NCBI RefSeq assembly: GCF_031157275.1
Contig: NZ_JAVIFW010000010.1
Span: 248,001-312,000, forward strand
Source of the DNA: Streptomyces sp. LHD-70
GTDB lineage: Bacteria; Actinomycetota; Actinomycetes; Streptomycetales; Streptomycetaceae
DNA: 64,000 bases
Direction of reading: 5' to 3'
Position 1 is the stretch's first letter; each line of letters opens with the position of its first letter. Made by a program: the position numbers and the translations under genes. Below, in pieces: positions 1 to 8,853 of the stretch. The notes beneath the pieces are model-generated. The model was not told where the DNA came from. It did not search any database and worked only from the letters and a program-made list of their open reading frames with translations.

Positions 1-98
1 AGCAGATAGGGGCCGATCAGCGTGGGGTCGGACGCGGTGAGCCGCTTGATCCCGCCCTCCACGTAGTCCTCGCCGCCGCCCCCGGTCACACGTGTCAT
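1..98 (-). CDS. N-terminal fragment, possibly a Ser/Thr protein kinase (runs off the window)
   Basis: An open frame on the minus strand starts at the ATG whose complement is at 96-98 and leaves the window at base 1, so only about 32 residues are visible. The end of the visible part, RLTASDPTLIGPYLL, resembles the stretch just before the glycine loop in Streptomyces Ser/Thr kinases (DP..IGPYRLL..LG.GGMG). The catalytic part is outside the window. The PQQ-type propeller gene a little downstream on the other strand fits, because such repeats often occur in or next to these kinases. The kinase call is an inference; that this is a gene start is fairly secure. Confidence 0.4.
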   Translation of the reverse strand, partial: MTRVTGGGGEDYVEGGIKRLTASDPTLIGPYL

Positions 99-325
99 CG
101 TGGTCTGGTCCCCCGGTTTCCGTCCGGCCCGTCCGGCCGGAGAGTCACTCCCTGCGCACCGCCGCGCGAGCCGCGCGCCGGTCGAAGGTCATGACGCACC
201 GCGGCTGGCCGGTTTCTGCCCAACTCACCTGCGGTGAGCGGTGGTTACGATAGTCCACCAGGGATCACCGGGGGCGGCGGGTACGGCGGGTACTGCCTGG
301 CAGGCCGCCCTGCACGGGGGGTGCG

Positions 326-1465
326 ATGAGGAACCGGACCACATTGCGTGCGAAGAGCCGTTCCCGCACGAGTCCGGCGCCGCCGCAGGACACCCCCGAG
401 CCGTGGTGGAAGCGGCATGGACGGGTGCTCTGGCTGGGCGCGGGCATCCCCGTGATCGCCGCGGTGCTGACCGCGGTGGTGCTTCAACTGGTCGGCCTGA
501 GCGGTGAGTCCGAGTCCGCCGACGAGTCCGGTACCGGGCCGGGTGCCGGGTCCGGCGACCCGTCGCAGAGCGCTTCGTCCGCGCCGTTCGCGGTGACCGC
601 CCGATCCGAGAACGAGGCGGGCTGTACGGCGCTGCCGCGTCAGGTCTCGGCACCGGAGGACCGGGCGGAACTGGTGGCCGGCGGCGACGTGGACGCCGTG
701 ATCCGGCGCAACGACGGTGCGCGGACCGGCGAGTTGAAGATCGGCCTCACCCTCGAAGGCGGCCCCGCCTCGCTGACCGTCACGTCGATCGAGATCGAGC
801 CGAAGACGCCGCGTGCGGCCGCGCCGTTCGACGGCACGCTGCTCTGCGAGGAGGGCGCCGGGGGAGAGCCGAAGATCCAGCTCTTCGCCGACCTGGACAG
901 CCCCGAGCCCGCCTTCGTCACCGGTGAGGACTCCACCCGGACGTACTTCGAGGACAAGGTCGTCACGCTCGCGCCGGGCGAGCAGGTCAACCTCTCCGCG
1001 ACCTTCAAGGCCGAGAAGGGCTCGCGCGCCTTCGGGCTCGTCGTCCACTACGTACAGAACGGCAAGGAGCACACCCGGAAGGTTCCCGCACCACAGGGCG
1101 GGCGCTACGCGGTGACCGGCTTCGCCGAGCGCTACGGGGCCGTCTACCAGGGGTCGGGCGACGGCTACCGCCGGGTCGAGGACCCCCGCCCCTGCCCGGT
1201 CCGGCCCCGACGCACCGGGCTGCTGACGGAACGCCCGGGCTTGCTGATCCGACTCGGAGAACGGGGAGCGGCATGGTGGCACAGCGTGTGGGCAGGGCCT
1301 GGCGCACGGGATGCGGAATTCTGCTCACGCTCGGCGTCCTGGCGGTGCTGGCCGGTGACGGCAGCACGTCGGAGAAACCCCTTGAACGCCCCAACACGCT
1401 GGACGTGGCCTGGTCCTTCCGTACCGAGGGAAGAGCACTGGACGTCGCCGACATGCCCGCGCTGA
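326..1465 (+). CDS. membrane-anchored hypothetical protein (3' end uncertain)
   Basis: The ATG follows a GGGGGG-containing ribosome site. A basic N-terminus (about 33 residues) is followed by one membrane segment near residues 34-55 (WLGAGIPVIAAVLTAVVLQL), then a Ser/Gly/Asp-rich linker and an extracellular domain of about 220 residues. I recognise no family. The open frame runs to 1465 and overlaps the next gene by 193 bases, which is unusual. After about residue 290 the composition becomes Trp/Arg-rich and looks like a shadow of the downstream gene. A one-base slip near 1180-1195 would end the protein at a TGA at 1224-1226. The true product is therefore probably about 300 residues. The gene is probably co-transcribed with the propeller gene behind it. 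Confidence 0.6.
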   Translation: MRNRTTLRAKSRSRTSPAPPQDTPEPWWKRHGRVLWLGAGIPVIAAVLTAVVLQLVGLSGESESADESGTGPGAGSGDPSQSASSAPFAVTARSENEAGCTALPRQVSAPEDRAELVAGGDVDAVIRRNDGARTGELKIGLTLEGGPASLTVTSIEIEPKTPRAAAPFDGTLLCEEGAGGEPKIQLFADLDSPEPAFVTGEDSTRTYFEDKVVTLAPGEQVNLSATFKAEKGSRAFGLVVHYVQNGKEHTRKVPAPQGGRYAVTGFAERYGAVYQGSGDGYRRVEDPRPCPVRPRRTGLLTERPGLLIRLGERGAAWWHSVWAGPGARDAEFCSRSASWRCWPVTAARRRNPLNAPTRWTWPGPSVPREEHWTSPTCPR

Positions 1466-3075
1466 TCGACGACTCCCTGCTGGTGATCCCGCACGGCCGA
1501 AAAGTGAGCGTCGTCGACACGCGCGACGGCCGACTGCTCTCCCAACCGGGCGGCTCCGCGGACGAGTTCACGCCGGTCGGGCTCTCCGGCGGCGTGCTGT
1601 TCGCCGTGGAACAGCGCAACCGCCGGAATTCCCTGACGGCGTACGACACCGCCACCGGCCGCAAGCTCTGGCAGCGGACGAAGAGCCCCCTCGCGCGGGA
1701 CGGAGCGGACCGCGACTGGCTGCGGGTCGCGCCCATCCTGACGGATCCCGGGCCCGTGGTCGACGCGGCCCCCGGTTGGGTGGCGGGACTGGCCCCGCGT
1801 ACCGGAGCGGTGCGCTGGAGCGAGGAGCCGACCGCGTTGACCGTCTGCCCGCCACCCCGCTCCGACGATCCCCAGGTGCCCCGTTCGCCCGCCGGAGGCG
1901 CGACGGCCGACCGCCTGGTGCTGCTCCGGCACTGCCCGCGCGAGACCGCGGAACTGCACCTTTTCGACGCGGCGGACGGCCGGCTCGTCCGGAAGAAGGT
2001 CGGGCGCTGGCTCGAGAACATCCGGCTCCAGACGCGCCGCGAGACGATCGGCGTGACCCTCGACGACCAGCTCCTGGTCTACTCCGCGTCGGGCCGGGAG
2101 CTCCTGCGGCGCACGGCGGACCGGGGCTCCGAACTGTTCCTCTCGGGAGAGCACCGGGGCGTGCTGTACCTCTCCGAGCGGCGCATCAGCGAGGGGGTGT
2201 CCACCCTGCACGCCGTACGAGCGGACACCGGGAAGACCCTGTGGACCCGGCCCGAGGGGTCCTACGGCGGTTTCCGGGACGTGAGCGGTGACGTCGTCGT
2301 CAGCGGTTCGGACGCCGAGGGCGCCTACAGCGGTGACCAGCGGTGGGCGCCCGGCGACGCGCGCCTCCAGGGTCCGGGCGCGAGCAGCCTGACCGACCTC
2401 GACGGCAGGCGGACCAGCCGTGTGCCCTGGCCCGTTTCCGGCACGTTCGTGGGCGTGAGCGGGCAGCTGCTCGTCGTCCGCAGTGACGAGAAGGACGGCA
2501 CCCGCTACACGGCGCTCCGCCCCGGCCACCGTGCCGTGGACGCGGAGCGGCCGGCCGCGCTCGGGGGAGTGGCGCGCAAGGACTGGCCCGACGCCTGCGG
2601 CCTCCTCGGCGACCGACTGCTCGCGCAGCTCGGCCGGGACTTCGTCGACGTCCCGGTGAAGTCGAGCCGCAAGGTACTCGGCACCGCACTGCCGCACCCC
2701 AGCGTGTGCCGCTTCGCCACCGCCTCCGGCTCCGGCTCCGGCTCCGACGACGACGACATCTTCTCCGTCACCGTGCGCTGGGTGGCGCCCGACGCGAAGG
2801 CCGCCCGGACGTACGCCGCGAACGCCCTCCCCTGGGGCTGCAGCCCCGGCCTGGGCGGGTGCGTGACCGCCGAGATCGACCGGCCGCGCGGCGGTGTCGC
2901 GCTCTACACCTACCGAACGGGCCTGGAAGCGAAGGCCGTCGCCCACGCGACCGTCGTCTCCGGCCGCCATGTCTTCGGCGTCAGCTCGGGCACCGACACC
3001 CCGCGGGCGAGGGAGCTGATACGGCGCGTGGCGCTGCACCTGTCCCGTTACAACGAGACCGCTCCACCCTCATAG
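1273..3075 (+). CDS. PQQ-like beta-propeller repeat protein, secreted or membrane-anchored
   Basis: A 600-residue protein with an N-terminal hydrophobic segment (residues about 10-28) that could be a signal peptide or anchor. The rest carries repeats of the PQQ-enzyme/YfgL kind: recurring aromatic-rich strands such as VVDTRDGRLL, AYDTATGRKLWQR, APRTGAVRW and AVRADTGKTLW, spaced about 40-60 residues apart. Such proteins are usually non-enzymatic eight-bladed propellers outside the cytoplasm. Ligand and partners cannot be told from sequence. An Asp-rich patch (SGSGSDDDD) lies near residue 490. The gene follows a membrane-anchored protein and may share its transcript. It overlaps a short gene on the opposite strand at its 3' end. 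Confidence 0.75.
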   Translation: MVAQRVGRAWRTGCGILLTLGVLAVLAGDGSTSEKPLERPNTLDVAWSFRTEGRALDVADMPALIDDSLLVIPHGRKVSVVDTRDGRLLSQPGGSADEFTPVGLSGGVLFAVEQRNRRNSLTAYDTATGRKLWQRTKSPLARDGADRDWLRVAPILTDPGPVVDAAPGWVAGLAPRTGAVRWSEEPTALTVCPPPRSDDPQVPRSPAGGATADRLVLLRHCPRETAELHLFDAADGRLVRKKVGRWLENIRLQTRRETIGVTLDDQLLVYSASGRELLRRTADRGSELFLSGEHRGVLYLSERRISEGVSTLHAVRADTGKTLWTRPEGSYGGFRDVSGDVVVSGSDAEGAYSGDQRWAPGDARLQGPGASSLTDLDGRRTSRVPWPVSGTFVGVSGQLLVVRSDEKDGTRYTALRPGHRAVDAERPAALGGVARKDWPDACGLLGDRLLAQLGRDFVDVPVKSSRKVLGTALPHPSVCRFATASGSGSGSDDDDIFSVTVRWVAPDAKAARTYAANALPWGCSPGLGGCVTAEIDRPRGGVALYTYRTGLEAKAVAHATVVSGRHVFGVSSGTDTPRARELIRRVALHLSRYNETAPPS

Positions 3076-3275
3076 GCCCCGCCCCGTCCCGCGTACGACC
3101 CGGCCTCACCGCCGCCGTGCCGCTCCCGCAGCCGCTCCACCACCAGGTCGAAGCGCATCCGGTCGAGTGCGCACGCCTCGCGGCGCATGCCCTGCTCGTG
3201 CACCCGCACCACCCGGTCCAGGCCCACCCACGAGTCCCGCCCCGACGTGTCCCACGGCCCGCTGCCCAGCGGCAC
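3048..3275 (-). CDS. short hypothetical protein
   Basis: A 75-codon frame starting with GTG and ending TAA, overlapping the 3' end of the propeller gene tail-to-tail by 28 bases. Nearly every codon ends in G or C, as expected of real Streptomyces coding sequence, and the central part (DRVVRVHEQGMRREACALDR) looks like a helical domain. No ribosome site is evident before the GTG. In-frame codons continue upstream to a TGA near 3336, so the gene could be the 3' part of something longer or the start may lie upstream. I do not recognise the family. Confidence 0.45.
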   Translation of the reverse strand: MPLGSGPWDTSGRDSWVGLDRVVRVHEQGMRREACALDRMRFDLVVERLRERHGGGEAGSYAGRGGAYEGGAVSL

Positions 3276-3431
3276 CCATCGCCGTAGGTCGTCACGCGGG
3301 TCAGGCCAGGGGGTGCTCGGCGGAGGGAATTCCTCCGGTCAGGAATGGAGAAGCACGGGCCGAGCCCCGCCTCTAATGTGGCTGGCACGAGCAGCCGGGC
3401 CGCGCAGGCGGCGCCGCAGACGGACGGAGAC

Positions 3432-5816
3432 ATGAGAACCATGGCCAAGAGCGAGCCGCACGCGGCCGACAGCCACGACCTGATCCGGGTGCACGGCGCG
3501 CGCGAGAACAACCTCAAGGACGTCAGCATCGAGATCCCCAAGCGCCGCCTCACGGTGTTCACGGGCGTCTCCGGCTCGGGCAAGAGCTCCCTCGTCTTCG
3601 ACACCATCGCCGCCGAGTCCCAGCGGCTGATCAACGAGACGTACAGCAGCTTCGTGCAGGGCTTCATGCCGACGCTCGCACGGCCCGAGGTGGACGTCCT
3701 CGACGGCCTGACCACCGCGATCATCGTCGACCAGCAGCGCATGGGCTCTGACCCGCGCTCCACCGTCGGCACCGCCACCGACGCCAACGCGATGCTCCGC
3801 ATCCTCTTCAGCCGCCTCGCCAAGCCGCACGTCGGCCCGCCCGGCGCGTACTCCTTCAACACCGCGTCGATCCAGGCCAGCGGCGGTTTCCGGGTGGACA
3901 AGGGCGCGGCCAGGACCAGGACGGAGAAGGTCACCTTCAGCCGTACCGGCGGCATGTGCACGCACTGCGAGGGCCGCGGCTCGGTCTCCGACATCGACCT
4001 CAGCCAGCTCTACGACGACTCCAAGTCGATCGCGGAGGGCGCGTTCACGATCCCCGGCTGGAAGTCGGACAACGTGTGGACGGTCGGCATCTACGCGGAG
4101 TCCGGGTTCCTCGACCCCAACAAGCCGATCGCGAAGTTCACGAAGAAGGAGATGCAGGACTTCCTCTACCGCGAACCGACCAAGGTGAAGGTCAACGGCG
4201 TCAACCTCACCTACGAAGGCCTGATCCCCAAGATCCAGAAGTCGTTCCTGTCCAAGGACAAGGAGTCGATGCAGCCGCACATCCGGGCCTTCGTGGAGCG
4301 CGCGGTCACCTTCACCACCTGCCCCGAGTGCGACGGCACCCGGCTCAGCGAGGCCGTCCGCGCCTCCAAGTACAAGCGGAAGAGCATCGCCGACGCCTGC
4401 CGGATGGAGATCCGCGACCTGGCCGAGTGGGTCCGCGGCATCAAGGAGCCCTCCGTCGCGCCGCTGCTCACCGCGCTGCAGCAGAACCTCGACTCGTTCG
4501 TGGAGATCGGCCTCGGCTACCTCTCCCTGGACCGGCCCTCCGGCACCCTGTCCGGCGGCGAGGCGCAGCGCGTCAAGATGATCCGCCACCTCGGCTCCTC
4601 GCTCACCGACGTCACGTACGTCTTCGACGAGCCCACCACCGGACTGCACCCGCACGACATCCGGCGCATGAACGACCTGCTCCTTCGCCTGCGGGACAAG
4701 GGCAACACGGTCCTCGTCGTCGAGCACAAGCCGCAGACCATCGCCATCGCCGACCACGTGGTCGACCTCGGCCCCGGCGCCGGGACGGAGGGCGGCACCG
4801 TCTGCTTCGAGGGCACCGTGGACGGCCTGCGCGGCAGCGACACCGTCACCGGGCGCCACCTCGACGACCGTGCGGCGGTCAAGGACACGGTGCGCAAGGC
4901 CGACGACGCCCTGGAGATCCGCGGGGCCACCGAGCACAACCTGCGCAAGGTCAACGTGGACGTGCCGCTCGGCGTGCTCTGCGTCGTCACCGGAGTCGCC
5001 GGTTCCGGCAAGAGCTCGCTGATCCACGGCTCCGTACCGGCCTCCGCGAACGTCGTGTCCGTCGACCAGACGCCGATCCGTGGCTCGCGGCGCAGCAATC
5101 CGGCGACGTACACGGGTCTCCTCGAGCCCATCCGCAAGGCCTTCGCCAAGGCCAACGGAGTGAAGCCGGCGTTGTTCAGCGCCAACTCCGAGGGTGCCTG
5201 CCCCACTTGCAACGGCGCGGGCGTGATCTACACCGACCTGGCGATGATGGCCGGGGTGTCGACGCCCTGCGAGGAGTGCGAGGGCAAGCGGTTCCAGGCC
5301 TCGGTGCTCGAGTACCGCTTCGGCGGGCGCGACATCAGCGAGGTGCTCGCGATGTCGGTGGCCCAGGCCGAGGAGTTCTTCGCCTCCGGCGAGGCCCGCA
5401 TCCCCGCCGCGCACAAGATCCTGGAGCGCCTCGCCGACGTCGGCCTCGGCTACCTCACCCTCGGCCAGCCCCTCACCACGCTCTCCGGCGGCGAGCGTCA
5501 GCGCCTCAAGCTGGCCACGCACATGGGCGACAAGGGCGGCGTGTACGTCCTGGACGAGCCGACGACCGGCCTCCACCTGGCGGACGTCGAGCAACTCCTC
5601 GCGCTCCTCGACCGGTTGGTCGACTCGGGCAAGTCCGTCATCGTCATTGAGCACCACCCGGCGGTCATGGCCCACGCCGACTGGATCATCGACCTCGGCC
5701 CGGGCGCGGGCCACGACGGCGGCAAGGTGGTCTTCGAGGGCACGCCCGCGGAACTGGTCGCGGACGGGTCCACGCTTACGGGGGAGGCGTTGGGGGAGTA
5801 CGTGGGGTCCCGGTAA
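3432..5816 (+). CDS. UvrA-like ABC ATPase, DrrC-type (excinuclease A paralogue)
   Basis: A 794-residue protein with two ABC ATPase modules. Walker A motifs are TGVSGSGKSS (about 44-53) and TGVAGSGKSS, each followed by LSGGE signatures and DEPTTGLH Walker B segments. Four CxxC pairs (CTHC, CPEC, CPTC, CEEC) are the UvrA zinc-binding positions. It is about 150 residues shorter than housekeeping UvrA. The N-terminal pattern (GARENNLKDV, PKRRLTVFTG, INETYSSFVQGFMP) matches the DrrC-type paralogues linked to resistance against DNA-intercalating drugs. The ATG at 3432 has GGACGGAG upstream; an in-frame ATG at 3345 is possible but less likely. The actual substrate is unknown, and no antibiotic cluster is visible beside it. 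Confidence 0.88.
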   Translation: MRTMAKSEPHAADSHDLIRVHGARENNLKDVSIEIPKRRLTVFTGVSGSGKSSLVFDTIAAESQRLINETYSSFVQGFMPTLARPEVDVLDGLTTAIIVDQQRMGSDPRSTVGTATDANAMLRILFSRLAKPHVGPPGAYSFNTASIQASGGFRVDKGAARTRTEKVTFSRTGGMCTHCEGRGSVSDIDLSQLYDDSKSIAEGAFTIPGWKSDNVWTVGIYAESGFLDPNKPIAKFTKKEMQDFLYREPTKVKVNGVNLTYEGLIPKIQKSFLSKDKESMQPHIRAFVERAVTFTTCPECDGTRLSEAVRASKYKRKSIADACRMEIRDLAEWVRGIKEPSVAPLLTALQQNLDSFVEIGLGYLSLDRPSGTLSGGEAQRVKMIRHLGSSLTDVTYVFDEPTTGLHPHDIRRMNDLLLRLRDKGNTVLVVEHKPQTIAIADHVVDLGPGAGTEGGTVCFEGTVDGLRGSDTVTGRHLDDRAAVKDTVRKADDALEIRGATEHNLRKVNVDVPLGVLCVVTGVAGSGKSSLIHGSVPASANVVSVDQTPIRGSRRSNPATYTGLLEPIRKAFAKANGVKPALFSANSEGACPTCNGAGVIYTDLAMMAGVSTPCEECEGKRFQASVLEYRFGGRDISEVLAMSVAQAEEFFASGEARIPAAHKILERLADVGLGYLTLGQPLTTLSGGERQRLKLATHMGDKGGVYVLDEPTTGLHLADVEQLLALLDRLVDSGKSVIVIEHHPAVMAHADWIIDLGPGAGHDGGKVVFEGTPAELVADGSTLTGEALGEYVGSR

Positions 5817-5823
5817 CGGGTTT

Positions 5824-6051
5824 TTTTCCCCTACCCGCCCCTTCCCGAAAGCTTGCAGCAGCTTCGGGGCTGCGCCCCGGCCCCGGCTCGGTCTCTCGTG
5901 CAGTTCCCCGCGCCCCCAAAAAGTTCAGCCTCTCCGGCGTTTGAGATGGGGGTCCCCCCTGCTCGAGCGAAGCCGAGAGCTTGGGGGAGGGGGTCCGGGG
6001 GCTGGCCCCCGAAGCTCCGCAGGATTTCGGGAAGGGGCGGGTAGGGGAAAA
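5824..6051. repeat. 228-bp intergenic element with perfect 27-bp inverted ends
   Basis: Bases 5824-5850 and 6025-6051 are exact reverse complements (27 of 27). The inside is rich in G- and C-runs with several smaller palindromes, for example the paired C-run and G-run around 5950-6010, and no credible gene. The element fills the gap between two converging genes, beginning 7 bases after the UvrA-like stop and ending 1 base before the amidase stop. It could act as a two-way terminator. Related G-rich intergenic repeats are common in Streptomyces. No target duplication is evident, so mobility is not proven. Confidence 0.7.
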
Positions 6052-6052
6052 T

Positions 6053-7468
6053 TCAGCCGCCCGCCTCAGCCCCCACCCCCGGCCACCGCTCGAACCACCC
6101 CTGGTCCGCCTCCAGTTGGGAGGCAAGAGAGACCAGCAACGCCTCACTGTTCGCCGGACCAAGCAGCTGCGCGCCCAGCGGGAGCCGGCCGGGGGCGAAG
6201 CCCGCGGGGATGTTGACGCCGGGCCAGCCGAGGACGTTCCAGGGCCAGGCGTACGGGCACGCCGCGATCATCGCCCGGTCCGTGGCCACCCCGCTCATCT
6301 TCGCGAGGGTGCCGATGCGCGGCGGGGGCGTGGCCGTGGTCGGGGCGAGCACCACGTCGTAGCGGCGGAAGACCGCCCCCACCCGGCGGTGCAGCGCCAC
6401 CTCCGCGCGGCGCGCCCAGCGCAGGGGCGCACCGCCGAGCGCGCGGCCCAGTCGGGCCGCGTCCCGGGTGCGCGGGTCGAGCAGCGCGGGGTCCGGCACG
6501 CGGTCGGCCCACTCGGCGATCCCGGCCGTCGCGCGCGGCACGAAGGTGAGCCCGACCGGGCCGTACGCGGGGTCCGCCTCCTCGACCTCGTGCCCGAGGG
6601 CGGCGAGGCGGTCGGCCAGCGCGTACAGCGCCGCCCGCACCACCGGCTCCAGCTTCTTCGGGGTGCCCGTGAACGGCATCCGGGTCGACAGGGCGATCCG
6701 CAGCCTGCCGGGGTCGCGGCCGACCGCGTCACCGAGGCGGAACGCGGGCGGCCGGTGCAGATCGCCGGGGTGGCTGCCGCTCGCGCAGTCCAGCAGCAGC
6801 GCCGCGTCCGCGACGGTCCTGGCCAGCGGGCCGTTGACGGTGATGCCCTGGAACGCCTCCGGGTCCGGCCAGGTGGAGATCCGGCCGCGCTGCGGCTTGA
6901 TGCCGACCAGATGCGTCCAGGCCGCCGGGATCCGCACCGAGCCCGCGCCGTCCGAGCCGAGCGCCGCCGGAACGAGCCCCGCGGCGACCGCGGCCGCCGA
7001 ACCGCCGGACGAACCGCCGGGCGTGTGCCGGGTGTTCCACGGGTTGCGGGTGTCGCCGAAGGCCGCCCCCTCGACGAACGGCCACTGCCCCAACTCGCAG
7101 GTGTTGGTCTTGCCAACGACGACCGCACCGGCGGCGCGCAACCGCCGTACCGCCTCCGCATCCGCCGTCTTCACCGGGAAGTCGCCGCCGCAGCCGAAGG
7201 CCGTCGGCGTGCCCGCCACGTCCATGTCGTCCTTGACGGCGACGGGCACGCCGAGCAGCGGCAGCCGTTCGCCCGCGGCGAGCCGGGCGTCGGCGGCCTC
7301 GGCCTCTTCGAGCGCGGCCTCGGAGCGCAGCAGCCGGAACGCGTTGAGCGTCGGCTGTGCGGCCTCGATCCGGGCCAGCGTGCGCGCGACGAGCTCCCGC
7401 GACGACACGTCGCCGTCGGCGAGCGCCCGCGCCGTGCGCGCGAGACCTGCGGAGCGGTCGGGGGTCAT
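6053..7468 (-). CDS. amidase signature family hydrolase
   Basis: A 471-residue amidase-signature enzyme with the full Ser-cisSer-Lys triad: Lys in VAVKDDMDVAG, the bridging Ser in TPGGSSGGSAAAVA, and the nucleophile in GSDGAGSVRIPAAW. The family hydrolyses amide bonds (Glu-tRNA amidotransferase A, urea amidolyase, aryl or acyl amides). Lack of gatC/gatB neighbours and the divergent LacI gene suggest a catabolic amidase rather than GatA. The ATG start is preceded by GAGAGGTGCCCCC (reading the minus strand). The upstream region shared with the LacI gene contains a 12-bp tandem repeat that may be the control site. Confidence 0.88.
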   Translation of the reverse strand: MTPDRSAGLARTARALADGDVSSRELVARTLARIEAAQPTLNAFRLLRSEAALEEAEAADARLAAGERLPLLGVPVAVKDDMDVAGTPTAFGCGGDFPVKTADAEAVRRLRAAGAVVVGKTNTCELGQWPFVEGAAFGDTRNPWNTRHTPGGSSGGSAAAVAAGLVPAALGSDGAGSVRIPAAWTHLVGIKPQRGRISTWPDPEAFQGITVNGPLARTVADAALLLDCASGSHPGDLHRPPAFRLGDAVGRDPGRLRIALSTRMPFTGTPKKLEPVVRAALYALADRLAALGHEVEEADPAYGPVGLTFVPRATAGIAEWADRVPDPALLDPRTRDAARLGRALGGAPLRWARRAEVALHRRVGAVFRRYDVVLAPTTATPPPRIGTLAKMSGVATDRAMIAACPYAWPWNVLGWPGVNIPAGFAPGRLPLGAQLLGPANSEALLVSLASQLEADQGWFERWPGVGAEAGG

Positions 7469-7525
7469 GGGGGCACCTCTCGACGGGACTCGGTCATGCC
7501 TGGTGGTTACTCGTGGTGCTTACTA

Positions 7526-7561
7526 GGGGTTGTTACTGGGGTTGTTACCGAGGTTGTTACT
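7526..7561. repeat. three tandem 12-bp repeats in the amidase/LacI divergent region
   Basis: Three back-to-back units, GGGGTTGTTACT, GGGGTTGTTACC and GAGGTTGTTACT, occupy 7526-7561. More degenerate copies precede them around 7500-7525 (TGGTTACT, TGCTTACT). They lie 58 bases upstream of the amidase start and about 140 upstream of the LacI start. A 12-bp spacing puts successive GTTAC cores slightly more than one helix turn apart. They could be an operator or simple slippage DNA. Confidence 0.6.
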
Positions 7562-7703
7562 GGTTCGTATGCGCGAACGTTAGCGGCGCGCGGCCGAAAT
7601 GGATATGTGCGTAGGGGAGTTGGCGCAGGTCGTGGCGGGGTGGTCCGCGGTACGGGCACCGGCTCGTGCCGTCCCGGCGGGCGTCTGCAAGGATGCGGAC
7701 GTC

Positions 7704-8789
7704 ATGGGGCACATACCGGAGCAGCAGTCAGCCCAGCGGGACGCGAGGCGCGCGCCGGAGGGCGCGCGCGCCGGGGCAGGAGAGCGGCCCGCCGCGCCCG
7801 TGCCGACCAGCGCGGACGTGGCCCGCCTCGCCGGCGTCTCGCGAGCCACCGTCTCGTACGTCCTGAACAACGCCACCGCCGTACGGATCAGCGAGCCGAC
7901 CCGGCAGCGCGTGCAGGAGGCGGCCGACGAACTGGGGTACGTGCCGCACGCCGCCGCCCGCAGTCTGCGCGCCGGGCACAGCCGGATGGTCCTGATGCCC
8001 GCGCCGGCCATGCCCGTGGGCCTGCTCTACACCCATCTGTTCAACGAACTCCAGTGGGCGCTGCGCCGACTCGACTACACCGTCGTGCAGTTCGGCAGCC
8101 TCGGCATGAGCGGTGACGACGCGGCCCGCGCCTGGGCCGAGCTACGCCCCGTCGCCGTCCTCGCGCCCGGCGACGGCACGCTGACCCCGCGCGGCGTGCA
8201 TGTGCTCAAGCGCTCCGGCGCGAAGGCCGTCGTGACCCTCGGCCCGCAGCGCGTGCAGGGGGCGCACGCGCTGCTCATGGACCAGCGCGCCGTCGGCCAC
8301 TGCGCGGGCGCGCACCTCATCGGCCGCGGGCGCACCCGCATCGGCGTGGTCGTGCCGCGCGAGCCGGGCTACGAGACGTTCTCCGCGCCCCGGCTCGCGG
8401 GCGTCCGTACCGCCGCCGAGGCCTGCGCGAACGCCCGCGTCGTCCCGCTCGAACTCGGCTACGACGAGCAGTCGGCGAACCAACTCGCCGCGCGCTGGCG
8501 GGAGTTGGGCCTCGACGCGGCCTTCGCCTACAACGACGAGTACGCGATGCTGCTCCTGCGTGCCTTGCAGGACGCGGGCGTCGACGTGCCCGGCGAGACG
8601 GCCGTCATGGGCGCCGACGACCTGCTGCTCGGCCGCCTCCTGCGCCCCAGCCTGAGCACCGTCCGCATGGAACTGCCCACGGGGCAGCGGCTCGCGGAAC
8701 TGGTGGACCGGGTGGTCCGCGACCCCGCGGGCACCTCGGAGGTGCACCCGCTCCTCGGCGTCGAGGCCGTCGCGAGAGACTCCACGTGA
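7704..8789 (+). CDS. LacI-family transcriptional regulator
   Basis: A 361-residue LacI/GalR-type repressor. After a 32-residue Ala/Arg-rich leader comes the helix-turn-helix SADVARLAGVSRATVSYVLNN, the hinge helix region (RVQEAADELGYVPHAAARSL) and a periplasmic-binding-like effector domain ending GVEAVARDS. The ATG at 7704 follows AAGGATG. The gene is divergent from the amidase and 64 bases upstream of the thiolase gene, so it may control either. The effector is unknown; the family usually binds sugars or small metabolites. Confidence 0.88.
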   Translation: MGHIPEQQSAQRDARRAPEGARAGAGERPAAPVPTSADVARLAGVSRATVSYVLNNATAVRISEPTRQRVQEAADELGYVPHAAARSLRAGHSRMVLMPAPAMPVGLLYTHLFNELQWALRRLDYTVVQFGSLGMSGDDAARAWAELRPVAVLAPGDGTLTPRGVHVLKRSGAKAVVTLGPQRVQGAHALLMDQRAVGHCAGAHLIGRGRTRIGVVVPREPGYETFSAPRLAGVRTAAEACANARVVPLELGYDEQSANQLAARWRELGLDAAFAYNDEYAMLLLRALQDAGVDVPGETAVMGADDLLLGRLLRPSLSTVRMELPTGQRLAELVDRVVRDPAGTSEVHPLLGVEAVARDST

Positions 8790-8853
8790 GCCGCGCCCCG
8801 GCGGCGCACGCGACGTACGAACGGAACGTACGAACGGAACGTAAGGAGCAGGG

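Noticed and set aside
245..1282. Long minus-strand frame opposite the first hypothetical gene
   Set aside because: Its product is an Arg/Gly/Val-rich shadow without motifs. The plus-strand gene has a membrane helix, a ribosome site and better codon use.
3339..5714. 791-codon minus-strand frame opposite the UvrA-like gene
   Set aside because: The opposite strand encodes an unmistakable two-ATPase UvrA protein. Long antisense frames are expected at this GC content.
7357..7614. Small plus-strand frame reading through the 12-bp repeats
   Set aside because: Trp/Gly/Cys-rich translation of repeat DNA, overlapping the amidase start on the other strand.
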